From: a virus
DNA length: 59,701 nt
IMG/VR virus record: IMGVR_UViG_3300028592_000011
Location: 1-59,701 of that record
Strand: one strand, 5' to 3'
A program made the position numbers and the translations under genes. Shown piece by piece: positions 24,134-31,014 of this stretch. The stretch's first letter is position 1. Each line of letters starts with the position of its first letter. The notes under the pieces were generated by a model. The model was not told the DNA's origin. It worked only from the letters and a program-made list of their open reading frames with translations, and did no database searches.

Positions 24134-24784
24134 ATGCACCTAAAGCCAGTGATTCCAGGATCAAAATTCAATCGCTGGACAGTACTGCGAGAAGCGCCGC
24201 GAGCAAATCCTAAATGCCCCCGCTATTTCTGTAGGTGCGATTGCGGAACTGAGCGAATCGTGGCTTGGGGGGCAATTAAATTGGGCAGGTCCAAATCTTG
24301 TGGATGTCTTCGCAACGAGAAGACCGTCGAACGAAGCACGCTTCATGCTCATGCAAAGCGCGACAATGTGACATCGACATATCGCGCATGGCGAAACATG
24401 CTGAATCGATGCTATGTGGGAACAAACGAGTCTTACTATCGATACGGCGGTCGTGGAATAACTGTTTGTGATCGGTGGCGAGCTTCGTTCGCTGCATTCC
24501 ATGCAGACATGGGCAGTAGTCCTGGTAATGGGTTTTCGCTCGATAGGCGAGACAATGACAAAGGCTACTGTAAAGAGAATTGCAGGTGGGTTTCTTCTGC
24601 AGAGCAGGCGAGAAACAAATCCACGAATGTAATCATAGAATATGATGGAGAAAGGAAGCCCTTGGTGGATTGGGCGATATCTTCCGGCATTACTTATAGC
24701 GCCATTGTGCAGCGAATTTATGCAGGCTGGAGCATTCATGACGCGCTTACTAGACCGACCAGGATAACTTCCAGGTCCAAGTGA
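24134..24784 (+). CDS. HNH-type homing endonuclease-like protein
   Basis: 216 aa. The N-terminal Cys pairs (YFCRCDCGT, SKSCGCLRNE) form a zinc-ribbon/AP2-like part; the nuclease core has YRYGGRGITVCDRW, FSLDRRDNDKGYCKENCRWV, then EQARNKSTN and a C-terminal DNA-recognition repeat (GITYSAIVQRIYAGWSIHDAL). Lower GC than the neighbours, own extended -10 promoter and own terminator: a recently acquired selfish gene between tail and lysis modules. The first His of the HNH is not in classical form. Confidence 0.85.
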   Translation: MHLKPVIPGSKFNRWTVLREAPRANPKCPRYFCRCDCGTERIVAWGAIKLGRSKSCGCLRNEKTVERSTLHAHAKRDNVTSTYRAWRNMLNRCYVGTNESYYRYGGRGITVCDRWRASFAAFHADMGSSPGNGFSLDRRDNDKGYCKENCRWVSSAEQARNKSTNVIIEYDGERKPLVDWAISSGITYSAIVQRIYAGWSIHDALTRPTRITSRSK

Positions 24785-24802
24785 TGGTCACTCAATCGCG
24801 CT

Positions 24803-24828
24803 AACGCCCCCTTCTGGGGCGTTTTTTA
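24803..24828 (+). terminator. Rho-independent terminator after the HNH gene
   Basis: AACGCCCC / GGGGCGTT with a 5-nt loop and six T. It closes the HNH unit before the lysis genes. Confidence 0.88.
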
Positions 24829-24864
24829 TGCACAACGTCATTCGATCCCCACGAGCGAACCTCC

Positions 24865-25254
24865 GTGTACCAGCGCCTAATTGATCTCGTTCTCTCGCTC
24901 ATTGCCCCGCCGAGGAATGCCGGTGCTACTGAGATGCGCCGACACGCGGTCGCGCTCTCGGTCGCTGTCGCCATGATCTACGGCTACATAGCTATCTCAT
25001 GGGGCGCGCTGTCGTCAATTGGAATCTCTGGCTTTGCCAAGGCCGACGATCTGGAAAGCCTGCAGGACGAAAGCGCGGAGGTGCGAGTGACGCTGTATGG
25101 AATCGCGATCCGCGACCTGTACCGCTCGTGCCGGAATGCGGCCGACTACGATGATCGGCTCGCGCTCAACGAAGAGCTGCAGCGGGTTCGCGCCAAGTAC
25201 GAGAACGCCGTCGGCGTGCCGTACCTCCTTCCTCCGTGCATTGAGGGAAGGTAA
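24865..25254 (+). CDS. Membrane protein of the lysis cassette (129 aa)
   Basis: GTG start, no strong Shine-Dalgarno. One membrane segment, AVALSVAVAMIYGYIAISWG (about residues 28-47), after a basic stretch, followed by a helical periplasmic part ending GVPYLLPPCIEG. It directly precedes the endolysin. It could be a holin/antiholin or a spanin-like partner; the topology alone does not decide. Confidence 0.7.
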   Translation: MYQRLIDLVLSLIAPPRNAGATEMRRHAVALSVAVAMIYGYIAISWGALSSIGISGFAKADDLESLQDESAEVRVTLYGIAIRDLYRSCRNAADYDDRLALNEELQRVRAKYENAVGVPYLLPPCIEGR

Positions 25255-25262
25255 ACCAACCC

Positions 25263-25781
25263 ATGACTCCAGCTGATCTTGCGGCATTCATGCCGCTTGC
25301 GGGCCCGCGTGCGTCGATCTACGCCGAGCCGCTGACGCAAACGATGATCGAGTTCGGCATCGACACGCCGAAGCGACAGGCCGCCTGGCTGGCCAACCTC
25401 GCTCACGAATCCGGCAGCCTGCGCTACGTCAAAGAGATTGCCAGCGGTGCTGCGTACGAAGGCCGGCTTGATCTCGGCAACACCCAGCCGGGCGACGGCA
25501 AGCGCTTCAAAGGCCGCGGCTTCGGTCAAATCACAGGGCGCGCGAACTATCTCGCCTGCGGGCAGGCGCTTGGTTTGGACCTGATCGCGAATCCGGAATT
25601 GCTCGAGCAGCCATTGCCGGCCGCCCGATCCGCCGGGTGGTTCTGGAAAGTGAAGCGTCTCGCGCCGCTGGCCGACGACGACAAGTTCGGCTCCGTGTGC
25701 CGATTGTGGAATGGCGGTTTCAATGGAATCGATGACCGTATCCAGCACTGGCTTCGGATACGAAGGATTCTCGGACTGTGA
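25263..25781 (+). CDS. Endolysin, glycoside hydrolase family 19
   Basis: 172 aa. It cleaves the glycan strands of peptidoglycan. GH19 signatures: WLANLAHESGSLRYVKEIA (catalytic Glu in HES), second acidic residue region AAYEGRLDLGN, and FKGRGFGQITGRANY. No signal peptide, so it needs a holin for release; two candidate membrane proteins flank it. Confidence 0.92.
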   Translation: MTPADLAAFMPLAGPRASIYAEPLTQTMIEFGIDTPKRQAAWLANLAHESGSLRYVKEIASGAAYEGRLDLGNTQPGDGKRFKGRGFGQITGRANYLACGQALGLDLIANPELLEQPLPAARSAGWFWKVKRLAPLADDDKFGSVCRLWNGGFNGIDDRIQHWLRIRRILGL

Positions 25782-25791
25782 GGTTCTGCAA

Positions 25792-26055
25792 ATGAAAGCT
25801 TTCTTCGATGAACACGGCACCAAGATCTACGGTGGCGTGACTGCATTTCTCGGTGCGCTCGCGACGCTCATTTCGACGGGCGCGTTCACCCAGTTGATGA
25901 CGCCGGTTGCGATCGGCTGGCTCAACATCTTTGTTTCTCTGGCGACCGCCACCGTCGGTGGTATGACCATCGCGCGCGGGTTCAATAACAGCACTCAAGC
26001 GAAGGTCGCCAGCGCTCTTGAAACGGCGATCAAAGCTCAATCCCCGAAGGAGTAA
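25792..26055 (+). CDS. Holin-like two-pass membrane protein (87 aa)
   Basis: ATG 25792 chosen (MKAFFDEHGTKIYGG) since GAGGTT lies 8-13 nt upstream; the longer frame overlaps the endolysin. Two hydrophobic segments, about 14-35 (GVTAFLGALATLISTGAF) and 41-61 (VAIGWLNIFVSLATATVGG), then an amphipathic C-terminus with Lys residues. Class II holin-like layout, in the lysis cassette. Confidence 0.75.
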   Translation: MKAFFDEHGTKIYGGVTAFLGALATLISTGAFTQLMTPVAIGWLNIFVSLATATVGGMTIARGFNNSTQAKVASALETAIKAQSPKE

Positions 26056-26059
26056 TCCC

Positions 26060-26395
26060 ATGCGAAAACTCGCGATCATTCCCTTACTGCTGATACTCAC
26101 GGCGTGCGCCTCGCTCGGTTTGGCACCGGCGAAAACGTTCGACGAACGCTGGTCCTACGCTCAAGGGCAGACCACCGGCCTGCGCGACGCATCCACACGA
26201 GCACTCGACGCCAAGCTCATCACTTCGGGCGACATGGAGTACTGCATCGCTGTGGCCGACCGCTCGACGCAGATGCTGACCATGGCGAGGGCTGCCTACC
26301 ACGTCGGCGACATCTCGACGGCCGAAGGGCGCTTGCTTTTGGTGAGCAACATCTTGACCGATCTCGAAACGTACCTGACCCAGAGGGCTAAGTAA
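26060..26395 (+). CDS. Lipoprotein of the lysis region (111 aa)
   Basis: Signal peptide MRKLAIIPLLLILTAC with lipobox LTAC; Shine-Dalgarno AAGGAG upstream of ATG 26060. The mature part is helical (TTGLRDASTRALDAKLITSG, LLLVSNILTDLETYLTQ). It would sit in the outer membrane facing the periplasm. Position suggests an o-spanin-like role, but no matching inner-membrane spanin is recognised. Confidence 0.75.
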   Translation: MRKLAIIPLLLILTACASLGLAPAKTFDERWSYAQGQTTGLRDASTRALDAKLITSGDMEYCIAVADRSTQMLTMARAAYHVGDISTAEGRLLLVSNILTDLETYLTQRAK

Positions 26396-26586
26396 TGAAC
26401 GAGCAAGTGATGGCAGCCGGCCTGATGCTGGTCAATACGCTGCTTCAGCGAGCGATGCAGGTGTCGTCACGGATTCAGGCCGGGACGCTGAGTCAGGACT
26501 TCCTCGACGCCCAGCAGATCGAAGATGGCGAGGCGAGGCAGCGTCAGTTGGATGCGCTGGAGCGCGCGAAGGCCAAAGGGCGGTAG
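26395..26586 (+). CDS. Small helical protein ending the late operon (63 aa)
   Basis: ATG overlaps the previous stop (TAATG). Predicted amphipathic helix LMLVNTLLQRAMQVSSRI and charged C-terminus with Lys/Arg repeats. Function unknown; last gene of the rightward late transcript, converging 4 nt from the leftward operon with no clear terminator between. Confidence 0.7.
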   Translation: MNEQVMAAGLMLVNTLLQRAMQVSSRIQAGTLSQDFLDAQQIEDGEARQRQLDALERAKAKGR

Positions 26587-26590
26587 GGGA

Positions 26591-26746
26591 TTACGAGGCC
26601 GGTCTGCGCTTCGTGGCCTTGAACGCGGCCAGACGTTCCCGCAACGGAATCTCGCGATGAGTAGCGAGCGGCGGCGCTATCGTCAATGGTGACGGGCCAG
26701 GGCAGTTGAATACCTCAGCTCGCTTGCTTTTCGGCTTTCGAGTCAC
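26591..26746 (-). CDS. Small basic protein (51 aa)
   Basis: GTG start at 26746 fixed by a perfect AGGAGGT 5 nt upstream. Product MTRKPKSKRAEVFNCPGPS..., ending AFKATKRRPAS; strongly basic with a Pro-rich middle. Last gene of the leftward operon. Possibly nucleic-acid binding; no family recognised. Confidence 0.6.
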   Translation of the reverse strand: MTRKPKSKRAEVFNCPGPSPLTIAPPLATHREIPLRERLAAFKATKRRPAS

Positions 26747-26777
26747 AGTGACCTCCTGAATGCCTCGAACCCAAGCG

Positions 26778-26996
26778 TCAGCCGGACACACGCTCGTTCC
26801 ACGCTGCCATAGCCTTTCGTTGGGTTTCCTCTTTGCTGCCGCTCCAGCCCTCCGCGAATGCCTTTCCCCGAGCGCCATAGCCAGTGCATACGATGTAATG
26901 GTCAATCTCGTGCCCTTGGCCGCTTGGACCGTCCCGGCGGAGAGCTCCCGATCCACCGCAAAACGGGCACTGCTTAAGGTCGTAGGTTCTAGTCAT
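26778..26996 (-). CDS. Lar-like restriction alleviation zinc finger
   Basis: 72 aa. Pattern of the Lar family: LKQCPFCGGSGALRR, then YIVCTGYGARGKAFAEGW and AMAAWNERV at the end. In Rac prophage, Lar protects unmodified DNA by modulating the host type I methylase. One of the second pair of cysteines is absent (CTGYGA instead of CxxCGA), so zinc binding may be altered. Confidence 0.75.
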   Translation of the reverse strand: MTRTYDLKQCPFCGGSGALRRDGPSGQGHEIDHYIVCTGYGARGKAFAEGWSGSKEETQRKAMAAWNERVSG

Positions 26997-26998
26997 CG

Positions 26999-27163
26999 TC
27001 AGTGCCTTTTGGACTCTCGCCCCTGGATGTAATCCTCGACCGCATCTTGAATCACTTGCGCCAGATCGTTCTTCGATTCCATTGTCGCATCATCCGGTAA
27101 GAAGTGGCAGGCCAGTTCCAGGCACAATGGATCGAAGCTGTACTCTCGATTGATGCCAGACAT
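26999..27163 (-). CDS. Hypothetical protein (54 aa)
   Basis: ATG 27163 chosen for its GGAGAA Shine-Dalgarno. Acidic helical protein with NDLAQVIQDAVEDYIQGRES near the C-terminus; ends 2 nt before the Lar-like start. Function unknown. Confidence 0.65.
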   Translation of the reverse strand: MSGINREYSFDPLCLELACHFLPDDATMESKNDLAQVIQDAVEDYIQGRESKRH

Positions 27164-27267
27164 ATCCGTTCTCCGTGGCATGGAATGGGCTATCGGTCGC
27201 CCGGTCGTTCTTTGCTGGGATGCGATCCTAGCCGGCCGGATCTGTGTGCGTCTGCCGCGCAGCCGCC

Positions 27268-27459
27268 TCATCGCTCCGAATCCACCTCCCGCCGACACCG
27301 CGGGCACAGCGGCCGGTCGTCTTCAGGGTGCCGGTCGCGCTCCTGAAAGGTGTTACCGCACTCCGAGCAGGTGCATTCGACCCGCGGAAGCTTCCCGGGC
27401 TTGAGCATCGATCCCAACTCCGGTTTGTGCTTGCGCCTGTAAGTCGTGATGCGCCGCAA
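27268..27459 (-). CDS. Zinc-ribbon protein (63 aa)
   Basis: TTG start with AGAGGG upstream. Basic N-terminus (RRITTYRRKHKP) and one four-Cys zinc ribbon, CTCSECGNTFQERD ... PLCPRCRRE. It diverges from the XRE regulator, so both may be read from the 27460-27582 gap. Probably nucleic-acid binding. Confidence 0.55.
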   Translation of the reverse strand: MRRITTYRRKHKPELGSMLKPGKLPRVECTCSECGNTFQERDRHPEDDRPLCPRCRREVDSER

Positions 27460-27514
27460 CGTCCCTCTGCTCCCGTCCTTCTAGACTGGGCAGAGAGGGT
27501 GCCACACGAACGCC

Positions 27515-27533
27515 ATTCCCCAAAACCGGGAAT
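27515..27533. promoter_or_regulatory. Candidate operator between divergent zinc-ribbon and XRE genes
   Basis: Inverted repeat ATTCCC-(7 nt)-GGGAAT in the 123-bp divergent gap, with a TATAAG -10-like element about 16 nt downstream toward the XRE gene. A plausible autoregulatory site; binding is inferred. Confidence 0.4.
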
Positions 27534-27582
27534 CACCTATTCGGCCTTTATAAGCGTCGGTCCCCAATGAACGGACCGACCA

Positions 27583-27813
27583 TTGAACCACCTCTACAGC
27601 AAGCGGCAGGAGAAGCTGTGCGCGCTCCTGAAGGAATGCCGGCTGAAGGCCGGACTCACTCAGCAGCAGCTCGCTGATCGCCTGAAGCGCAGCGACAACT
27701 TCGTTTCGTACGTCGAGCGAGGGGAGCGGACATTGGGAGTGCTCGAGTTCCTCGACTACGTCGAGGCGATGGGCGCCGATCCGAAGGGGCTGCTCGGCAA
27801 GCTAATTAAGTGA
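27583..27813 (+). CDS. XRE-family helix-turn-helix regulator
   Basis: 76 aa, TTG start (no ATG in frame). Classical Cro/CI HTH: LLKECRLKAGLTQQQLADRL as helices 1-2, KRSDNFVSYVERGERTLGV as recognition helix, then LEFLDYVEAMGADP. The only rightward gene inside a 20-kb leftward operon; it overlaps the leftward neighbour's 3' end by 8 nt. Likely a local repressor of accessory genes. Confidence 0.85.
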   Translation: MNHLYSKRQEKLCALLKECRLKAGLTQQQLADRLKRSDNFVSYVERGERTLGVLEFLDYVEAMGADPKGLLGKLIK

Positions 27814-27985
27814 GCGGCCCTTTGCCGGTCAGCTGGTACGAGTCCACTTTCTCGTAGCCGTCCAGGTCGAACACGTCGATTCGACGCACGAGTACGAGCT
27901 TGGTGTCGAACACGTACTCGACGTTCCACAGCGTCCCATCCTTATCGCGCACGATGTCGCCCTTCGTGAAGTCTGTGGGTTTCAT
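27806..27985 (-). CDS. Hypothetical protein (59 aa)
   Basis: ATG 27985 chosen, giving an ATGA overlap with the upstream gene. SH3/KOW-like beta content: FTKGDIVRDKDGTLWNVEYV, TKLVLVRRIDVFDLDG. Function unknown. Confidence 0.7.
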   Translation of the reverse strand: MKPTDFTKGDIVRDKDGTLWNVEYVFDTKLVLVRRIDVFDLDGYEKVDSYQLTGKGPLT

Positions 27986-28179
27986 GGCTCGCGCTTCCGC
28001 ATAAACGTCTCGATGTAATCCGCCCGATCGCGCCACAGATCGTACTCGCCCATTGCCTCGCGAGCAGCCTCATCGTCACCGGTCTCGTGCAGGTACAGGC
28101 ATCCCGACGCCCAGCGCTCCTGCATTACGATTGTTTGGGCGAGGGCGCCGATGATGGGCTGGATGTCAGGGCGGGGCAT
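27982..28179 (-). CDS. Hypothetical protein (65 aa)
   Basis: Helical (IIGALAQTIVMQERWASGCL, DLWRDRADYIETFM). The start ATG shares one base with the stop of the DUF2335 gene and its stop is coupled to the next gene. No family recognised. Confidence 0.7.
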   Translation of the reverse strand: MPRPDIQPIIGALAQTIVMQERWASGCLYLHETGDDEAAREAMGEYDLWRDRADYIETFMRKREP

Positions 28180-28568
28180 TATTTACGCCCGCGTATCAGC
28201 GCCTGAGCGACGCCAAGAACGGGGACGCCAACGAGGGCAACGCCAACTAACGACGGACCGCCAAAGTAGCTGTTTATGACGGCCGCGAGGATTGCTGTGA
28301 CTCCGATAGCAGCTCCGAGCCACTGACCGCGCCAGTGAGACTTGATGTTGGCGTCCGTACTCGTTTGCTCAATCGCGAGCCGGTGAGATTGCTCTTGCTC
28401 TACCATGCGCAAGATACGATCACCGCCGCCCGGAATAATCCGGTCGAAATGCTCAAGCGCAGCTGGTGGAGGGAGTGGCCCAGACCACTCCATGGATACT
28501 TGTGTCTGCTTACGCTGCGGGACAGTGGGCTGCGGAGGCGGGGCCTTCACTTTTGCGGGGTGCTTCAC
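28179..28568 (-). CDS. DUF2335-type two-pass membrane protein
   Basis: 129 aa, GTG start. Signature PPPAALEHFDRIIPGGGDRI then MVEQEQSHRLAIE is that of DUF2335; two membrane segments follow (WLGAAIGVTAILAAVINSYF, LVGVALVGVPVLGVAQAL) with a basic end. Common in temperate phages, function unknown; membrane position suggests a superinfection or abortive-infection role (inference). Confidence 0.85.
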   Translation of the reverse strand: MKHPAKVKAPPPQPTVPQRKQTQVSMEWSGPLPPPAALEHFDRIIPGGGDRILRMVEQEQSHRLAIEQTSTDANIKSHWRGQWLGAAIGVTAILAAVINSYFGGPSLVGVALVGVPVLGVAQALIRGRK

Positions 28569-28737
28569 GGCTGATTACCGCCCTGAAGTCACGGCCGATT
28601 CGTTCCCAGTCTGACCGCAGTGCATCAGTGGCAGAAGCGGAAAGCTCGGGTTCCACGCGTTCGCCGAAGATCTCGGCCGGACTACCGAGGCCTCGTAGAA
28701 GGCCGCGCCAGAAGGATTTGCGCATCGGTGTACCCAT
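28510..28737 (-). CDS. Hypothetical moron protein (75 aa)
   Basis: ATG 28737 (an internal ATG at 28725 is possible). MRKSFWRGLLRGLGSPAEIF, then LRSDWERIGRDFRAVI: this short membrane-interface helix plus DW..VG.DF pattern recurs upstream of DUF2335 genes in other prophages. Overlaps DUF2335 by 59 nt. Function unknown. Confidence 0.75.
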   Translation of the reverse strand: MGTPMRKSFWRGLLRGLGSPAEIFGERVEPELSASATDALRSDWERIGRDFRAVISREAPRKSEGPASAAHCPAA

Positions 28738-28849
28738 GAAGTCACTATAACACCTGTGAGACGGCCCACAACCGGACATAGTTCCAGGTCTGGAGACGAC
28801 TCCGTCGGCGTATTCAGCCCTCCGTACTATCCCGCTCCCTCCTGATCAG

Positions 28850-28955
28850 AGAGTCCATTGAGAGGGGAGCGGCTCAACGCCGCACAACGGCCACTCCCGG
28901 TACCGTGCGAAGGTAACGCACCACGTCTATCCGTGGTCCCCTCCCAATGGACTCT
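28850..28955 (-). ncRNA. Candidate multibranched structured RNA
   Basis: 106 nt in the 219-nt gap between two leftward genes. A 19-bp closing stem pairs 28937-28955 with 28850-28868; in - strand RNA all 19 pairs form with one G-U, while in + strand RNA that position is A-C, which argues for - strand transcription. Inside are perfect hairpins CCACG/CGTGG (28921-28936), GTGCG/CGCAC with a 7-nt loop (28905-28921), a possible ACGG/CCGT pairing, and GCGGC/GCCGC (28869-28883). No coding frame explains it and no known class is recognised. It is not a tRNA. Confidence 0.65.
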
Positions 28956-28956
28956 C

Positions 28957-29121
28957 CTACTCATCGCAGTTCAGAGGAGTGGCACCGGCCACCTCGGCGG
29001 ACTCGTCGGTCTCGCCCGCAATCAGGCAGTCGATGTGGGCTTCAACATAGTCGAGCTCGACAAGGCCTTTCTTGAAGTCGCCCAGGATGGCTCGAAGCGT
29101 CAACCGTTCTTCTCGTGTCAT
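28957..29121 (-). CDS. Hypothetical acidic protein (54 aa)
   Basis: ATG 29121, GGAG about 10 nt upstream. MTREERLTLRAILGDFKKG ... then YVEAHIDCLIAGETDESAEV. Short helical protein, no family recognised. It lies immediately 5' of the structured RNA, so the RNA could be its 3' UTR. Confidence 0.65.
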   Translation of the reverse strand: MTREERLTLRAILGDFKKGLVELDYVEAHIDCLIAGETDESAEVAGATPLNCDE

Positions 29122-29124
29122 GGC

Positions 29125-29379
29125 TCAGCTCCGTTCAGACTTATCCACCGGCTGCGGGTAGTGCGCCCACTCCTGGTCCGGGGCGGGATCGGCCGGCATG
29201 GGGGCGGGCGCCGGTGTCCTGCCCAGGTAGTGTACGGCAGCCATGAGCCCGAAGATCAGGGCGGCGAACAGCAAGGATGCCGCAATCAGCCAGCCGGTCT
29301 CGGACGGGATCGGCGGGTGAGTGTCGGTTGGGCGCTCGGTTTGAACGCTGGTGTAGCGAAGTGAAGATCCGTCGTCCAT
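29125..29379 (-). CDS. Single-pass membrane protein (84 aa)
   Basis: ATG 29379 chosen because GGAGGA lies 5 nt upstream; two upstream in-frame starts lack a ribosome-binding site. Membrane segment GWLIAASLLFAALIFGLMAA, then a Pro/Ala-rich tail. N-terminus acidic. Accessory gene next to the integration module; function unknown. Confidence 0.65.
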   Translation of the reverse strand: MDDGSSLRYTSVQTERPTDTHPPIPSETGWLIAASLLFAALIFGLMAAVHYLGRTPAPAPMPADPAPDQEWAHYPQPVDKSERS

Positions 29380-29633
29380 TTCGTCCTCCGAAATACAGTT
29401 GCAACTCATTGTTTCTACGTGCGCCAATCACGCCTATTTGGGCCATTAAAACAATGGCGCCGAAGTAGGCTAAAATCAGGAGAAATCCCTTTACGATCAG
29501 GTGATTAACATGGCGCCGATTCGAGTTCTTTTTTGTTGCATGGGGAGCACACGGCGCATCTAAAGTCACCTGGAAAATCAAAGCGTTAGAGGGTTGCTCT
29601 CCGATTCTCTCCGATTCCCCTCCGTTATACAGG
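29380..29633. other. Integrase-proximal non-coding region; attP candidate
   Basis: 254 nt with no convincing gene, between the integrase 3' end and the membrane gene. It holds tandem TCTCCGATT repeats (about 29597-29620), a following CCCCTCCG tract, two GGCGCCGA copies (29457, 29512) and A/T-rich tracts. Lambda-type integrases usually have attP next to the gene, so the core site is expected here. The exact core cannot be given without the host junction. Confidence 0.4.
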
Positions 29634-30716
29634 TCACTTTTTAACATTGATTTTCACCCACTCACCGCGGCCATCAACGTAGGTCGCAGTGGACTTCGGG
29701 TCCTTGTGACTGAGCAAGTCTTGAGGGTCCACATCGCCCTGCTCCTTGTGCAGTCGGGCCGCCAATGACCGAATCTCGTGGAAGGTTGGCGGCGCCTTGT
29801 CAGCCCAGTCGATGCCCAGCTTCGCGAGCTCGGCGGAGAATACCCGAGTGATCATGTCCACGTGCAATGGCTTGCCGATCGTGGCGCCCTTGACTCGCTG
29901 GGTCTGGTGTACGAGGTAGATACTCACGATGCCAGTCTTGCGGCACTGGCTGACGACATCCTCGAGACTCATGCCAAAGACGTTCAGGCGTAGATGCATC
30001 GGCAGGAAGAAGCGTGCGCCTGTTTTGGTTCGCTCGCACCACCAGCCACCATCGCGGAAGTCTGTGAATTTCGCATTCCGAACGCTATCCCGGTCTTTGC
30101 CAGCCACAAGCGCGAGGGCGATGGCATTGCGTAGCCATACGATCTCGGTGGTTTTGTAGAGCCTCATAAGCACGTCCAGCGTGAGCCTGGAGCGCTTCAC
30201 CTTGACCTTGACCTCATCCAGCACCCGCGCCGGGTTGTCCTTGCGCCAGCCCTTGGCGATCATCCTGTCGAAGCAGTCGACCAAGAATGACCGGAATGCC
30301 TGAGCAGTGCGGGCTTTGCCTTCCGAGGTGATCTGGTCAATCACCTTGGCACAGTCCTGCGTGCTGATGCGCGAGGCGGCCAGATCAGCCTCGAAGCACC
30401 GACGTAGGCGGTTCAGCTGGCTCTTGCGGGTGCGTCGCGTATTCGGCCTGGAGTCGCGCTCCTCCAGGATCTTCTCGAAGATGTCGCACCACTCGCCCCA
30501 AGTGTTAGCTGCTCCGGTGATGCGCTCGAGCAGGCTAGGGCGCTTCGATGCGAGGTACACCTCTGCGGCGAGAACTTCCTGGATGGCCTTCGTCCGATCG
30601 CGGCCGAGCCCATGCTCGACGCCAGTCTCGGGGTTCGTCCACGAGTAGTAGCCATCGCGCACTCGCATACCAGGCCGAAGGGAACGATTGATCGCTTTAC
30701 GCTGCCTTGGAGCCAT
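29634..30716 (-). CDS. int: Lambda-type tyrosine integrase
   Basis: 360 aa from ATG 30716. N-terminal arm-binding domain (RKAINRSLRPGMRVRDGYYS), SAM-like core-binding domain about 70-170, catalytic domain with the Lys in ERTKTG, HEIRSLAARL (His/Arg), LLSHKDPKSTATY (second His and the nucleophile Tyr) and the lambda-like end GRGEWVKI. The first catalytic Arg, expected in TGxR, appears as AGKDRDS, one residue off. Integrates phage DNA into the host; excisionase overlaps its start. Confidence 0.93.
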   Translation of the reverse strand: MAPRQRKAINRSLRPGMRVRDGYYSWTNPETGVEHGLGRDRTKAIQEVLAAEVYLASKRPSLLERITGAANTWGEWCDIFEKILEERDSRPNTRRTRKSQLNRLRRCFEADLAASRISTQDCAKVIDQITSEGKARTAQAFRSFLVDCFDRMIAKGWRKDNPARVLDEVKVKVKRSRLTLDVLMRLYKTTEIVWLRNAIALALVAGKDRDSVRNAKFTDFRDGGWWCERTKTGARFFLPMHLRLNVFGMSLEDVVSQCRKTGIVSIYLVHQTQRVKGATIGKPLHVDMITRVFSAELAKLGIDWADKAPPTFHEIRSLAARLHKEQGDVDPQDLLSHKDPKSTATYVDGRGEWVKINVKK

Positions 30717-30906
30717 AGAAACCAGCTGCCTTCGATGGGTCGCGACCGATGAAGACCGCGCTCGGATCAACATAGTACGGCTTCCCGACGCGCTCAGGAG
30801 CTGGGAAAATCCACCCGTCGCGGGCCCAGCGCTGCAGCGTCTTGATGTTGGGCACCGGATCGAACCGAGCAGCTGCCCATGCCTGCAATGTGATCTTCTT
30901 GCTCAT
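30697..30906 (-). CDS. xis: Excisionase, lambda Xis-like
   Basis: 69 aa. Winged-helix pattern like lambda Xis: ITLQAWAAARFDPVPNIKTL, RWARDGWIFPAPERVGKPYY, VDPSAVFI. It binds attachment-site arms and directs integrase toward excision. It overlaps int by 20 nt, ensuring joint expression from the leftward operon. Confidence 0.88.
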   Translation of the reverse strand: MSKKITLQAWAAARFDPVPNIKTLQRWARDGWIFPAPERVGKPYYVDPSAVFIGRDPSKAAGFYGSKAA

Positions 30907-30996
30907 TGTGAATACGTTTCGACATCAATCCCCCTTTATGACGTGCCGCCCGATCTGGTTGCCGGGCTGGCGGTTAGTAGAACTTCCTAGGTCGGA

Positions 30997-31014
30997 GCGG
31001 GCTACTTAGCCCGC
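30997..31014 (-). other. Hairpin at the end of the 76-aa gene
   Basis: GCGGGCT-actt-AGCCCGC spans the stop codon of the gene upstream of xis. No T run follows on the - strand, so it is a processing or pausing hairpin at most, not a clear terminator. Confidence 0.4.

Noticed and set aside
28905-28921. Hairpin with a 7-nt loop looking like a tRNA anticodon arm
   Set aside because: No T-arm GTTCRANNC, no 7-bp acceptor of normal size and no CCA; it is better explained as part of the multibranched RNA.
28858-29364. Rightward 168-aa frame opposite the leftward membrane and 54-aa genes
   Set aside because: It is the complement of two better-supported leftward genes and of the structured RNA.
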